A stretch of DNA of 64,000 nucleotides. Source: CBDCXE01 sp965223725 [NCBI: Nitrospinota bacterium] (lineage in GTDB: Bacteria > Nitrospinota_A > UBA7883). Location of the stretch: positions 496,001 through 560,000 of the forward strand of contig CBDCXE010000006.1 of NCBI GenBank assembly GCA_965223725.1, given 5' to 3'. A program made the translations under genes and the position numbers. How positions within the stretch are numbered: the first letter of the stretch is position 1; each line of letters starts with the position of its first letter. Shown here piece by piece: positions 1 to 8,678 of the stretch. The notes beneath the pieces are model-generated. The model saw only the letters and a program-made list of their open reading frames with translations, made no database searches and was not told where the DNA came from.

Positions 1-177
1 GGCGGGCATATGGGCATCCTGGCGGAAGGTGAAAAAGCGTTGGCCACCACCAACCGAAACTTCGTCGGCCGGATGGGCCACCCCGGCTCGGAGGTCTATC
101 TGGCGTCCCCTGCCGTCGCCGCCGCATCGGCCGTGACCGGCGTGATCACCGACCCGGAGGATGTGCTGAGCGAATAA
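1..177 (+). CDS. leuC: 3-isopropylmalate dehydratase large subunit, C-terminal end (partial)
   Basis: Frame 1 is open from the window edge to TAA at 175-177 and encodes the last 58 residues. The segment contains [22 protein letters not shown] and [12 protein letters not shown], the typical C-terminus of the aconitase-family LeuC subunit, in which the 'TNRNF.GRMG' stretch helps bind substrate. LeuC with LeuD isomerises 2- to 3-isopropylmalate in leucine synthesis in the cytoplasm. The 5' part and its neighbours lie outside the window. A homoaconitase-type paralogue cannot be excluded from so short a piece. Confidence 0.85.
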   Translation, partial: GGHMGILAEGEKALATTNRNFVGRMGHPGSEVYLASPAVAAASAVTGVITDPEDVLSE

Positions 178-270
178 CTGGCTAACATACCGCAAGCAAG
201 CATAGCGCCTAGCGCGAACTAAAAGGAACTTTCACAAACGCGTCAGCGTAGTTTGCGCTGGCCATGCCAG

Positions 271-831
271 TTAGCCGTTGTATTTGTCGAGCAGTCTTTC
301 CCGCTCGACCTTGTAGGCTTCTATCGCCTCGAGGACCGCTTCGGAGGCTTCGTCATGGTCCATAAAATCTTTTACGATCACTTCCTTGTTCTCCAGGGTT
401 TTGTACTCCTCGAAAAACTTTTTCAGCTCGTTGCGCTGGTATGCGGGCAATTGTGAAATGTTGAATATCTCCGCAAACGCAGGGTCACCAGAGGCGATGG
501 CGATCACTTTGTCATCCAGCTCGCCCTGGTCGGTCATCCGCATGGCGCCGATGACGCGGGCGTCGACGATGGTCCCGGAGGGTATCGGCTCGGAACAGAG
601 GACAAAGATGTCCAGCGGGTCCTTGTCGTCGCAATAGGTCCGCGGGATAAAGCCATAACTGTGCGGGTAATGCACGGCGCCATGTAAAATACGGTCCACC
701 ATCAGAAAGCCGGTATACTTGTCCAGCTCCAGCTTCAGCCGCGAGTTCTGCTCGATCTCGATAAACGCTTTTACATATGTCGGGACCTTGTCGCCCAGAT
801 CAATATCAAACCATGGATGTCTCTTGTTCAA
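271..831 (-). CDS. ppa: Inorganic pyrophosphatase, family I
   Basis: The 186-residue product has the size of a bacterial family I soluble pyrophosphatase, which hydrolyses PPi to drive biosynthesis. It shows the family layout: an early conserved stretch (IEIEQNSRLKLELDKYTG), the HYPHSYGFIP segment and the Mg-binding signature as DDKDPLDIFVL, where the consensus is DGDPLDVLV. A Lys replaces the usual Gly between the acidic residues, but the metal-binding Asp positions appear retained. It stands alone, convergent with leuC, and has a plausible promoter upstream (986-1014). Confidence 0.92.
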   Translation of the reverse strand: MNKRHPWFDIDLGDKVPTYVKAFIEIEQNSRLKLELDKYTGFLMVDRILHGAVHYPHSYGFIPRTYCDDKDPLDIFVLCSEPIPSGTIVDARVIGAMRMTDQGELDDKVIAIASGDPAFAEIFNISQLPAYQRNELKKFFEEYKTLENKEVIVKDFMDHDEASEAVLEAIEAYKVERERLLDKYNG

Positions 832-985
832 TGTCGTCCTCGTCTCGGATTGTTCAGTAATATAGTTGCGAGGAAAACATCATAACCCACATCCGGCCCG
901 TATTCCACCGGCGATTGGCCCCTACTTCATATCCATATCATTATATATAATCCTTATTAATAGTTAAATTACCATTACAATGCCT

Positions 986-1014
986 ATGGTATAAATAATT
1001 TACAAGGTAGTCAA
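986..1014 (-). promoter_or_regulatory. Possible sigma-70 promoter for ppa
   Basis: On the minus strand TTGACT (1014-1009) is followed after 17 bases by TACCAT (991-986), a moderate match to -35/-10 elements. It lies in the AT-rich 288-base gap between the Cys-rich protein gene and ppa and would give a leader of about 150 bases. Nothing else was seen in this gap. Confidence 0.35.
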
Positions 1015-1119
1015 GCGAAAAAAGAGCGGGGGTAAATTTAGCAGCGCAAAAGGGGTTAGGGCTCTGATATCTGTTTCAAGCAAATAGCCACCCATAAACA
1101 TGCTGACGCAAACTGCCCA

Positions 1120-1794
1120 CTATCCAACACACTGGCAAACGCATATGTAATAAACATCAACCGTTGTCCAGAACAAACGATATTTGGGGTCTATCCTGAT
1201 AGTTGAAGCTACTGGTTTGCATGTTCCTTTATCACAGTTTCCTCTGCATTTTCCAATTGTCGCGCAATGGGCCTGGGCTGCGTCTATTGCTTTCTGAACA
1301 GCGCTTCTGCTGCCGATACCGCTCCTTGTAATTTTATGCTCTTTCGAACTTGCGCTGCCGCCGGTTGCGCACTTGAGGCCTGTGCCGGGAAAAGTAATCT
1401 CTGTCAACACCTCCGATGAAATCGTGTAAACCGCAACACCAATCGCTAAAATAGCCGCCAACACAGCCGCTATTGTCGCAAAAAGCGCCGTTCCTGCCGT
1501 GGCGCCTGCCGCCACCGCGCCCCCTTCACCGGCGACAACACTTGCGCCGGCGCCCCCTGCGTGGAGCTCCAATGCGCCCGACAATACACCAGGGGCAAAT
1601 CGGCCCAGCCTGCCAAGCAGAATAAGAATACGACGAATCTGTTCAACATTCTGGCTGGCAAATAAAAAATAAAGCAGGCGCAGGAGCTCACGGGCATTAA
1701 GACTCCTGCCGTTTGCCCAAAGCTGTTGCACAATCTCCTGCAAATTTGGCGGGAGTTGCCGATAAAGCTGTAGATATTCTTCATAGGTTGTCAT
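1120..1794 (-). CDS. Unknown protein with glycine/alanine-rich membrane segment and Cys-rich C-terminus
   Basis: The start at 1794 is chosen because GGAGG lies seven bases upstream (the longer open frame begins at 1893 without such a site), giving 224 residues. The first ~70 residues are helical and Leu/Arg-rich. A Gly/Ala-rich stretch follows, then a strongly hydrophobic segment (ATIAAVLAAILAIGVAVYTI) that could span or insert into a membrane. The last ~100 residues contain about nine cysteines, including CATIGKCRGNCDKGTC and the final CVCQC. No family was recognised and no cleavable signal is evident. A secreted or membrane-inserting small toxin-like or structural protein is possible, but this is only an impression from composition. 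Confidence 0.6.
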   Translation of the reverse strand: MTTYEEYLQLYRQLPPNLQEIVQQLWANGRSLNARELLRLLYFLFASQNVEQIRRILILLGRLGRFAPGVLSGALELHAGGAGASVVAGEGGAVAAGATAGTALFATIAAVLAAILAIGVAVYTISSEVLTEITFPGTGLKCATGGSASSKEHKITRSGIGSRSAVQKAIDAAQAHCATIGKCRGNCDKGTCKPVASTIRIDPKYRLFWTTVDVYYICVCQCVG

Positions 1795-2045
1795 AGTATA
1801 CCTCCGCGATTGATTAATAATTTGTAGCCAGTAAAGCACTAACGCACAATCACCGAGTGATATTATCTCATCAGTAATACTATTAATGCCCATAAAAACC
1901 GTGTATTAAGCTAGGGTTCATAATGGGTTAGCAACAGCGCCACAACCTATATAGAATAATAAATACCTGCCCGCGCAATTATCGATTGGAACCGATATCC
2001 GGTTTGGCGGTACCATACACCTATCAATAACAACAGCAGTGGGCC

Positions 2046-4910
2046 ATGACAACTACTACGCAAAGCAACGAAACAGAGATAAAACACACAACCTGTTATA
2101 TGTGCGCCTGCCGGTGCGGCATCAAGGTAACGCTGGAAAACGGGCAGATACGCTATATCCAGGGCAACGACAGCCACCCCACCAACAAAGGGGTGATCTG
2201 CGCCAAAGGCTCCGCCGGATTGATGAAGCAGATCAGCCCGGCGCGCCTGACCCAGCCACTTTTGCGCAAGGAGGGCGCGGAGCGGGGCGAGAGCGAGTTC
2301 GAGGAGATATCGTGGGAGCGGGCGTATGAGATCCTGACGGAACGATTGAAAAAAATCCGGGAGACCGACCCGAAAAAGCTGGCTTTCTACACCGGCCGCG
2401 ACCAGATGCAGGCGCTGACCAGCTATTTCGCCAAACAGTTCGGCACCCCCAACTTCGCCGCCCATGGCGGGTTCTGCTCGGTGAACATGGCGACCGGCAT
2501 GATCTACTCCGTCGGCGGGACCAGCTGGGAGTTCGGCGGCCCGGATTGGGACCGCACAAAGTACACGATCCTGTTTGGTGTGGCGGAGGACCACGATTCG
2601 AACCCGTTCAAGATCGGCATCGGCAAGCTGAAGGATCATGGCGGCAAGCTGGTGGTGGTCAACCCCGTCCGCTCCGGCTATGGCGCGGTGGCGGATGAGT
2701 GGGTGCCGGTCCGGCCCGGTACCGACGGCGCGCTGATCATGGGTATGATCCATGTCCTGATCAGCAACGGGTTGTATGACCGCGAGTTTCTGCTGACACA
2801 AACCAACGCCCCGCAACTGGTGGTCACCGATGAAGGGGGCGAGGATGAGGGCCTGTTCTGGCAGGAGGACGACCGGGGCGACAGCGACTTGAACGCCAAC
2901 TATGTGTGGGACAAGGTGACCGACTCTCCAAAACCGTTCGGGGAGAAGGGTGTGGAGCCGGCCTTGATCGGGTCGTTCAAAATGCCTGATGGCAAAAATG
3001 TGAAAACGTCGTTTCAGCTATTAACCGAGCGGGTGCTGGCCGATTATCCGTTGAACGTGGTGTCGCACATCACCAAGGTCCCGGAGGAGCAGATCGAGCG
3101 GATCGCGCTGGAGATGGGTGTGACCGCGCGGGACGAGACGATCACTTTGCCGATCGAGTGGACAGATGCATGGGGCAATCATCACAAGACAGTGACCGGC
3201 AACCCGGTGTCGATCCACGGCATGCGCGGGCTGGCGGCGCACTCCAACGGGTTCCAGACGGTGCGGGCCATATCGACCCTGATGATGATCCTGGGCACCA
3301 TCGACCGGCCGGGCGGGTTCCGCCACAAACCGCCCTTCCCGCGCCCGATCCCGCCCTGCCCGAAGCCGATCGACGATCCGGAGCTGATAAAACCGAACAC
3401 AGCCCTGCCGAACCCGGAGCTGGGGTTCCCCACCAAACCGGAGAACCTGATGGTCAACGAGGATGGCTCGCCGGTGCGGATCGACAAGGCGTTCAGTTGG
3501 GAGTTCCCCATCACCGCCCACGGCATGATGCAGAACGTGATCACCAACGCGGTGAAGGGCGACCCGTACAAGATCGATACGCTGATCATCTTCATGGCGA
3601 ACATGGCGTGGAACTCCACCATGAACACATCGGGCGTGATGGAGATGCTTAAGGAGAAAGAGGAGGATGGGTCGTACAAGATCCCGTTCCTGGTGGTCTC
3701 CGACGCGTTCTTTTCGGAGCAGGTGGCGTTCGCCGATCTGGTGCTGCCCGACACAACCTATCTGGAGCGGCACGATGTGATCTCGATCCTCGACCGGCCG
3801 ATCAGCGAATACACCGGCATCGTCGATTCCATACGGCAGCCGATACTGGAGCCGCCGGAGGGGTGCGAGCCGTTTCAGGAGACGCTTGTAACCCTCGCCG
3901 GGCGTCTCGGTCTGCCCGGGTTTTGCGACGATGATGGCACGCCGAAGTTTTCCGGCTATACCGACTTCGTGACTAACTGGACCGTGGCGCCAGACACGCC
4001 GGTCGGGTTCCTGGCCGGATGGCGCGGCGACGGGACCGAGCACCTGGTGGGCGAGCCGAACCCGAACCAGTGGGAGATGTATAAGAAAAGCGACTGCTTT
4101 TTCCAGTTCGAGTTGGAGGAGTCGTTGCAATATAACCGGAACATTAATCAAGGCTACCTCAACTGGGCCATGGACCATAAGCTGATCCGGCGCAACGACC
4201 CGATCATCATGAAAATCTATTCCGAGGTGATGCAACGGTTCCGCCTCGCGGCCAAGGGGTCGCGGAAGGGCCGCCAGCCGGGCCGCCAACAGGACCGCGA
4301 CCGGATAATGAAATATTTCGACCCGATCGCCGCCTGGTACCCGCCGCTGGAGGACGCCGTGGTGGACGGCAAGAAATACAACATCCACGCCATCACCCAG
4401 CGGCCGATGCCGATGTACCATTCGTGGGATTCGCAAAACGCCTGGCTGCGCCAGATCATCGGACAGAACTTTATGTATATCAACCCGATCAAAGCGAGGG
4501 AGCTGGGGCTTAACGATATGGACTGGGTCTGGATCGAATCGGCCCACGGCAAGATCCGCGCGCAGATAAAGTTCACCCAGGCGGTCCAGCCGGATACGGT
4601 ATGGACATGGAACGGCATCGGCAAGCTGCCGGGCGCCTGGAACCTGAGCCCGGAAGCGGATGAAGCAAGAAAGGCGTTTCTGCTGAACCACCTGATCTCC
4701 GAAGAGATACCGGACGGGGCGGGCGGCGTGACCTCCAACTCCGACCCGATCACCGGACAGGCCGGCTGGTACGACCTGAAAGTAAAAATCTGGAAATCGG
4801 ACGGCGAGGGCGCATGGCCGAAATTCGACGCGCTGAAAATGCCACCGGGTATCGGGGGGCGGCCCGATATTTTGCAATATTCCTCTAAACGGGGAGGGAA
4901 CGGGAAATGA
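2046..4910 (+). CDS. soeA: Molybdopterin oxidoreductase, probable cytoplasmic sulfite dehydrogenase subunit SoeA
   Basis: This 954-residue DMSO-reductase-family catalytic subunit begins with a [4Fe-4S] site C17-x2-C20-x3-C24-x27-C52, in the form TCYMCACRCGIKV. The central region carries bis-MGD binding segments (TGRDQMQALTSYF, HGGFCSVNMATG, VAEDHDSNPFK), and the C-terminus has the family beta-barrel (about 800-940). There is no Tat signal, so the enzyme should be cytoplasmic, as SoeA is. The motif set and the size trio with the two downstream genes fit SoeABC, which oxidises sulfite to sulfate and feeds quinones. The stop overlaps the start of soeB. A thiosulfate/polysulfide reductase-type role is the main alternative. 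The start has only a weak ribosome-binding site. Confidence 0.75.
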   Translation: MTTTTQSNETEIKHTTCYMCACRCGIKVTLENGQIRYIQGNDSHPTNKGVICAKGSAGLMKQISPARLTQPLLRKEGAERGESEFEEISWERAYEILTERLKKIRETDPKKLAFYTGRDQMQALTSYFAKQFGTPNFAAHGGFCSVNMATGMIYSVGGTSWEFGGPDWDRTKYTILFGVAEDHDSNPFKIGIGKLKDHGGKLVVVNPVRSGYGAVADEWVPVRPGTDGALIMGMIHVLISNGLYDREFLLTQTNAPQLVVTDEGGEDEGLFWQEDDRGDSDLNANYVWDKVTDSPKPFGEKGVEPALIGSFKMPDGKNVKTSFQLLTERVLADYPLNVVSHITKVPEEQIERIALEMGVTARDETITLPIEWTDAWGNHHKTVTGNPVSIHGMRGLAAHSNGFQTVRAISTLMMILGTIDRPGGFRHKPPFPRPIPPCPKPIDDPELIKPNTALPNPELGFPTKPENLMVNEDGSPVRIDKAFSWEFPITAHGMMQNVITNAVKGDPYKIDTLIIFMANMAWNSTMNTSGVMEMLKEKEEDGSYKIPFLVVSDAFFSEQVAFADLVLPDTTYLERHDVISILDRPISEYTGIVDSIRQPILEPPEGCEPFQETLVTLAGRLGLPGFCDDDGTPKFSGYTDFVTNWTVAPDTPVGFLAGWRGDGTEHLVGEPNPNQWEMYKKSDCFFQFELEESLQYNRNINQGYLNWAMDHKLIRRNDPIIMKIYSEVMQRFRLAAKGSRKGRQPGRQQDRDRIMKYFDPIAAWYPPLEDAVVDGKKYNIHAITQRPMPMYHSWDSQNAWLRQIIGQNFMYINPIKARELGLNDMDWVWIESAHGKIRAQIKFTQAVQPDTVWTWNGIGKLPGAWNLSPEADEARKAFLLNHLISEEIPDGAGGVTSNSDPITGQAGWYDLKVKIWKSDGEGAWPKFDALKMPPGIGGRPDILQYSSKRGGNGK

Positions 4911-5638
4911 CACAACTGGCTCTGATAATCGATCTGAACAAATGCGTCGGCTGCCACGCCTGCGCCGTCAACTGCAAATCGTGGAACACCTCCGGCCAGT
5001 TCGGCCCGCTGACCGAGACCGATCCGTATGGAACGAAGCCGGTGGGAGTCTGGTTCAACCGGGTGCAGACCTATGAGATCGGCTCGTTCCCCGATGTGGA
5101 TGTGCTCCACTTTCCGAAGTCGTGCATGCATTGCGTAGACGCGCCCTGCGTGCCGGTCTGCCCGACCAACGCATCGTACAAGCGGGAGGAGGATGGCATC
5201 GTGCTGGTCAATTACGACGACTGCATCGGCTGTAAATACTGCTCCTGGGCCTGCCCATACGGATGCCGCGAGTTCGACGAGACCGACGGCGTGATGAAAA
5301 AATGTACGCTGTGCGTCGACCGGATATACGACCAGAACCTGCCGGAGGAGGAGCGGCTGCCCGCCTGCGTGCTGGCCTGCCCGACATCGGCGCGTGTGTT
5401 CGGTGATGTGAACGATCCGGAATCGGACGCTTCGAAGGCTGTCCGCGAAGGGATGGGGTATAAACTGATGCCGGAGAGCGGCGCCAACCCGAGCAACCAG
5501 TATCTGCCGCGTCGGCCGGTGAAGGTGATGGTGGATGAGGATGAGATCACCGTCAAGAAGCAGGACGTGATCCGGGCCGTCCGCAAAACCGTCGATGTGG
5601 AAGAGACCGTCCTCGACGATTTCGGTATGGGAGGGTAG
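4907..5638 (+). CDS. soeB: Four-cluster ferredoxin subunit of the molybdoenzyme (SoeB-like)
   Basis: This 243-residue electron-transfer subunit has four Cys-rich [4Fe-4S] sites: CVGCHACAVNC near residue 15, CMHCVDAPCVPVCP near 75, CIGCKYCSWACPYGC near 105 and CTLCVDR...CVLACP near 130-155. It would carry electrons from the molybdenum site of SoeA to the membrane subunit. Its ATG overlaps the soeA stop by four bases and soeC starts five bases after its stop, so the three are almost certainly cotranslated. The length and pattern also fit DmsB/PsrB proteins. The SoeB assignment rests on the partner subunit. Confidence 0.78.
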   Translation: MTQLALIIDLNKCVGCHACAVNCKSWNTSGQFGPLTETDPYGTKPVGVWFNRVQTYEIGSFPDVDVLHFPKSCMHCVDAPCVPVCPTNASYKREEDGIVLVNYDDCIGCKYCSWACPYGCREFDETDGVMKKCTLCVDRIYDQNLPEEERLPACVLACPTSARVFGDVNDPESDASKAVREGMGYKLMPESGANPSNQYLPRRPVKVMVDEDEITVKKQDVIRAVRKTVDVEETVLDDFGMGG

Positions 5639-5643
5639 GCGAT

Positions 5644-6666
5644 ATGAGTCCTGAACTTTCGATCATCATACTCACCGTCCTGGCCGGGGTGGGCCAGGGG
5701 CTGTTCATATTCCTGGTCACCGGCGACCTTATCAGCGCTATCAGAGGGACCCGTATAGAGAACAATACCATCATCGCTGGTGTCGTTGTCGCGTTGCTGT
5801 TCACCACCGCTGGTGTGGCGGCCTCGTTTTTTCATCTGACCCATAAGGCGCGCGGCGTCAAAGCGATCAAACAGTGGAAAAGCTCCTGGCTGTCGCGGGA
5901 AGTGATTCTGCTGCCGTTGTTCCAGGGGTTAACGGTTCTGTACGCCGCCTCCCTGTTCATCGGCGCCTCCACAGAAATTCGTATGCTGATCGGGGCGTTG
6001 GGTGTCATCGCCGCGCTGGCGCTCTATCTGGCCTCTGGCATGATCTATGCCGAGGTGCGCTTCGTCAAGGAATGGGGCACGTTGTTTACACCGCTCAACT
6101 TTATATTAATCGGGCTGGCCACCGGCGGGGTGGCGGCCATAGTGGTGTTCGAATTCAGCGGCGCCGCGCCTTCCCTCACGTTAAGTATACTGCGCGCTGT
6201 GTTTGGTGTGATCGTTTTGGGGCTGCTGGTCAAGCTGGTCTACTACCGGCGCAACTCTATGTTGTACTCGCCCTTCTCCATACAGAGCGCCATCGGGGTC
6301 AACCATCCGGACATACGGCTGGCCGACATGGGTGTCAGCTATGACCATTACAACACCATCGAATACAACTACGGCGGGTTCAAGGGCAGCCGAAGCATGA
6401 TTCGGATTATATCGATCGTTTTGCTGTTCATCGTCCCGATCGTAATTTTGTCGCTGGATTATATGCCTCTGTTCCGGGGTGAACCTGCCGGGCTTGCCCT
6501 GGTGGCTGTGCTGTTGATGATACCTGGGGCGTTGATGGAGCGGTGGCTCTTTTTCGCCGACGGCAACCATGCGCAGAACCTGTATTATGGCAACTTCATA
6601 GATAAGGGCGCTTTGAATCCCCTCCTCCAGTCGGGCAAGGCGCAGGCCCCGTTACCGGAAAAGTAA
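5644..6666 (+). CDS. soeC: Membrane anchor subunit of the molybdoenzyme, DmsC-like (SoeC-like)
   Basis: The 340-residue protein has about eight hydrophobic helices (for example IIILTVLAGVGQGLFIFLV at the start and IISIVLLFIVPIVIL near 260). A 'HLTHKARG' loop near 62 and a C-terminal 'GALMERWLFFADGNH' are typical of DmsC-type anchors. It should bind the SoeAB module to the inner membrane and pass electrons to or from quinone. The final codons (PLPEK, stop) are the beginning of the 121-bp repeat array that follows. That is an unusual junction and may affect the mRNA end. Confidence 0.78.
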   Translation: MSPELSIIILTVLAGVGQGLFIFLVTGDLISAIRGTRIENNTIIAGVVVALLFTTAGVAASFFHLTHKARGVKAIKQWKSSWLSREVILLPLFQGLTVLYAASLFIGASTEIRMLIGALGVIAALALYLASGMIYAEVRFVKEWGTLFTPLNFILIGLATGGVAAIVVFEFSGAAPSLTLSILRAVFGVIVLGLLVKLVYYRRNSMLYSPFSIQSAIGVNHPDIRLADMGVSYDHYNTIEYNYGGFKGSRSMIRIISIVLLFIVPIVILSLDYMPLFRGEPAGLALVAVLLMIPGALMERWLFFADGNHAQNLYYGNFIDKGALNPLLQSGKAQAPLPEK

Positions 6667-7061
6667 CTGCCGCGGGCAGGCCGATGACCCTGACGGTATT
6701 GCGGTTATGCCAGGCCGTCGCGCAGGAAGCGTTCGCTGGCGCTCTCTGCCTGCGGCCTGGGATAGAACGGTGTTGTTACCGGAAAAGTTGCCGCGGGCAG
6801 GCCGATGACCCTGACGGTATTGCGGTTATGCCAGGCCGTCGCGCAGGCTGTGTTCGCTGGCGCTCTCTGCCTGCGGCCTGGGATAGAACGGTGTTGTTAC
6901 CGGAAAAGTTGCCGCGGGCAGACCGATGACCCTGACGGTATTGCGGTTATGCCAGGCCGTCGCGCAGGAAGCGTTCGCTGGCGCTCTCTGCCTGCGGCCT
7001 GGGATAGAGCGGTGTTGTTACCGGAAAAGTAACTGCCGCGGGCAGGCCGATGACCCTGACG
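6651..7061 (+). repeat. Tandem array of ~121-bp repeats, about 3.4 copies, starting in the soeC tail
   Basis: Copies begin at 6651, 6775, 6896 and 7017 with GTTACCGGAAAAG. The spacings are 124, 121 and 121 bases, and the fourth copy breaks off near 7061. Copies are nearly identical. The first and last share a TAACTG variant after the GGAAAAG where the middle two read TTG. Because 121 is not a multiple of three, the apparent small open frames inside change frame from copy to copy and are not credible genes. The first copy contains the last codons and stop of soeC. The internal segment GTCGCGCAGGAAGCGTTC also occurs near 41692, so the unit belongs to a dispersed family. Confidence 0.9.
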
Positions 7062-7193
7062 GGCGGCGTTACGGCGCTTTCAGCACTGCCGGGATAATTG
7101 GTAACGCTTTTCCACTTGATCGTCCATTTTGACGGGCCCGATACCTTGCTGCTTTATTCATATAACAGGGTGGAGGATTCCGGCGGATGTGGG

Positions 7194-8672
7194 TTAGGTG
7201 GCCAGCCGGGCACGCTGATGGGCCCATTGGCGGAGCGCTTTGATATCTTCATACATTGTGCGCGACAGCGGCACGCTATCCTCCAGGCTGGTGGTGATAT
7301 CGTCGGTGGTGAACTCCCGTTTTTCGCCAAACGCGGTGTACATCGCTTCCACAATCGCCATCTCTATCTCGGCGCCGGAGAACCCATTCGCCTGTTGCGC
7401 CAGGCTGGTGGTTTGAAAGTCCACAGGGTTCCTGCCCCGTTTGCTCAAGTGGATATCGAATATCTCCTTGCGCTCCTCCTGCGTCGGCAGGTCGATGAAA
7501 AATATATCGTCGAACCTGCCTTTGCGCAGCAGCTCCGGCGGAAGGTCGGCGATGGAGTTGGCGGTGGCGATGACGAAAACCGCGCTGGTTTTCTCCTGCA
7601 TCCAGGTCAGGAACGTGCCGAAAATCCTGGAGGTGACCCCGGCGTCGGTGACGCCTGAAGATTTGACGCCGGAGAAGCCTTTCTCTATCTCGTCGATCCA
7701 TAGTATCACCGGCGCCAGCGATTCCGCCGTGGCAATGGCTTTGCGCATGTTTTCTTCGGTGGAGCCGATATAGGAGGAAAATATTTTACCCATATCGAGC
7801 CGTAACAGCGGCTGGTTCCACAGGTTGGCGATCGCTTTGGAGGTCAGGCTCTTGCCGCAGCCTTGCACGCCCAGCAGCAACAGCCCCTTCGGCAGCGGCA
7901 GGCCATAATCGCGCGCCCGACTGGTGAACGATTCCTTTCTGGCGGTCAGCCATTGTTTCAGGCTATTGAGCCCGCCCACATCTGATATGGTCTCCGACGC
8001 GTCGTAATATTCCAGCGAGCCGGACTTGCGTATCAATTGTTTCTTTTCGAACAGGATCAGGTTCACATCGCTCGGCTCGAATGTATAATTATTGAGCAGT
8101 GCTTTGGCGAAAATGCGCCGCGCTTCCAGCAGGGTCAGCCCCAGCGCCGCGTCCACCACCGAGTTTTTCTCCTCTTCGGCAAGGGATACTTCGAGGCGTG
8201 GGTTGCGCTGGGCGAAGGCCAGGGTGTCGTCCAGCAGCGCGCGTATCTCGGCCCGGCCCGGCAGGGCCAGATCGATGATGGTGATATCCTTCTCCAGCTC
8301 TTCCGGGATTTTCAGCTTGGGCGAAACTATGACAACCGTTTTGTGGCTTTTGGCGAATTCGCCGACCAGATCGCGCATTTTGCGGATAACGATTTCGTTT
8401 TCCAGGTATGGATGAAAATCGCGCAGTACGAACAGCGCAGAATCGGCTGACTTTATCGCTTTATCCAGAATATCGACCGCCCTTTGGGTGGGGCTGTTCG
8501 CGCGGCCCTCCGTCACCGACCATAGCTCTATATTTTTCTTCAGCTCTCCGGCGATGTTTTTGAGCGCACGTTCCGCCCTCTCCTCTTCATAAGTGAGCAG
8601 GTAGACCACCGGATAACGGGACCGGATCAGCAGTTTCAGTTCATTGGCAATATCAGTCAAAAGCGCCCCCAT
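7194..8672 (-). CDS. AAA family ATPase, Ycf46-like
   Basis: The 492-residue protein has an N-terminal domain of about 210 residues beginning LLTDIANELKLLIRSRYPVVYL, typical of the Ycf46 family (a chloroplast/cyanobacterial relative). A C-terminal AAA module follows: Walker A GVQGCGKSLTSKA near 268, Walker B VILWIDEIEKGF near 325 and a sensor/arginine-finger region near 385. Ycf46 proteins are cytosolic ATPases whose exact targets are poorly defined (carbon-uptake regulation has been suggested in cyanobacteria). The stop lies 130 bases from the end of the tandem array. The neighbouring beta-propeller gene ends six bases upstream of this start, so the two may be cotranscribed. Confidence 0.85.
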   Translation of the reverse strand: MGALLTDIANELKLLIRSRYPVVYLLTYEEERAERALKNIAGELKKNIELWSVTEGRANSPTQRAVDILDKAIKSADSALFVLRDFHPYLENEIVIRKMRDLVGEFAKSHKTVVIVSPKLKIPEELEKDITIIDLALPGRAEIRALLDDTLAFAQRNPRLEVSLAEEEKNSVVDAALGLTLLEARRIFAKALLNNYTFEPSDVNLILFEKKQLIRKSGSLEYYDASETISDVGGLNSLKQWLTARKESFTSRARDYGLPLPKGLLLLGVQGCGKSLTSKAIANLWNQPLLRLDMGKIFSSYIGSTEENMRKAIATAESLAPVILWIDEIEKGFSGVKSSGVTDAGVTSRIFGTFLTWMQEKTSAVFVIATANSIADLPPELLRKGRFDDIFFIDLPTQEERKEIFDIHLSKRGRNPVDFQTTSLAQQANGFSGAEIEMAIVEAMYTAFGEKREFTTDDITTSLEDSVPLSRTMYEDIKALRQWAHQRARLAT

Positions 8673-8678
8673 CGATAA

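Noticed and set aside
3021-4913. Long 630-codon open frame antisense to soeA, and others antisense to soeA, radA and the M20 gene
   Set aside because: They mirror strongly coding genes with GC-rich codon bias, contain no recognisable domain and lack ribosome-binding sites.
6651-7061. CRISPR array
   Set aside because: Copies are contiguous, 121 bp long, without variable spacers; no cas genes nearby.
6684-7132. Small frames inside the 121-bp array (about 67-81 codons)
   Set aside because: The unit length is not a multiple of three and the frames simply repeat the array; no ribosome-binding sites.
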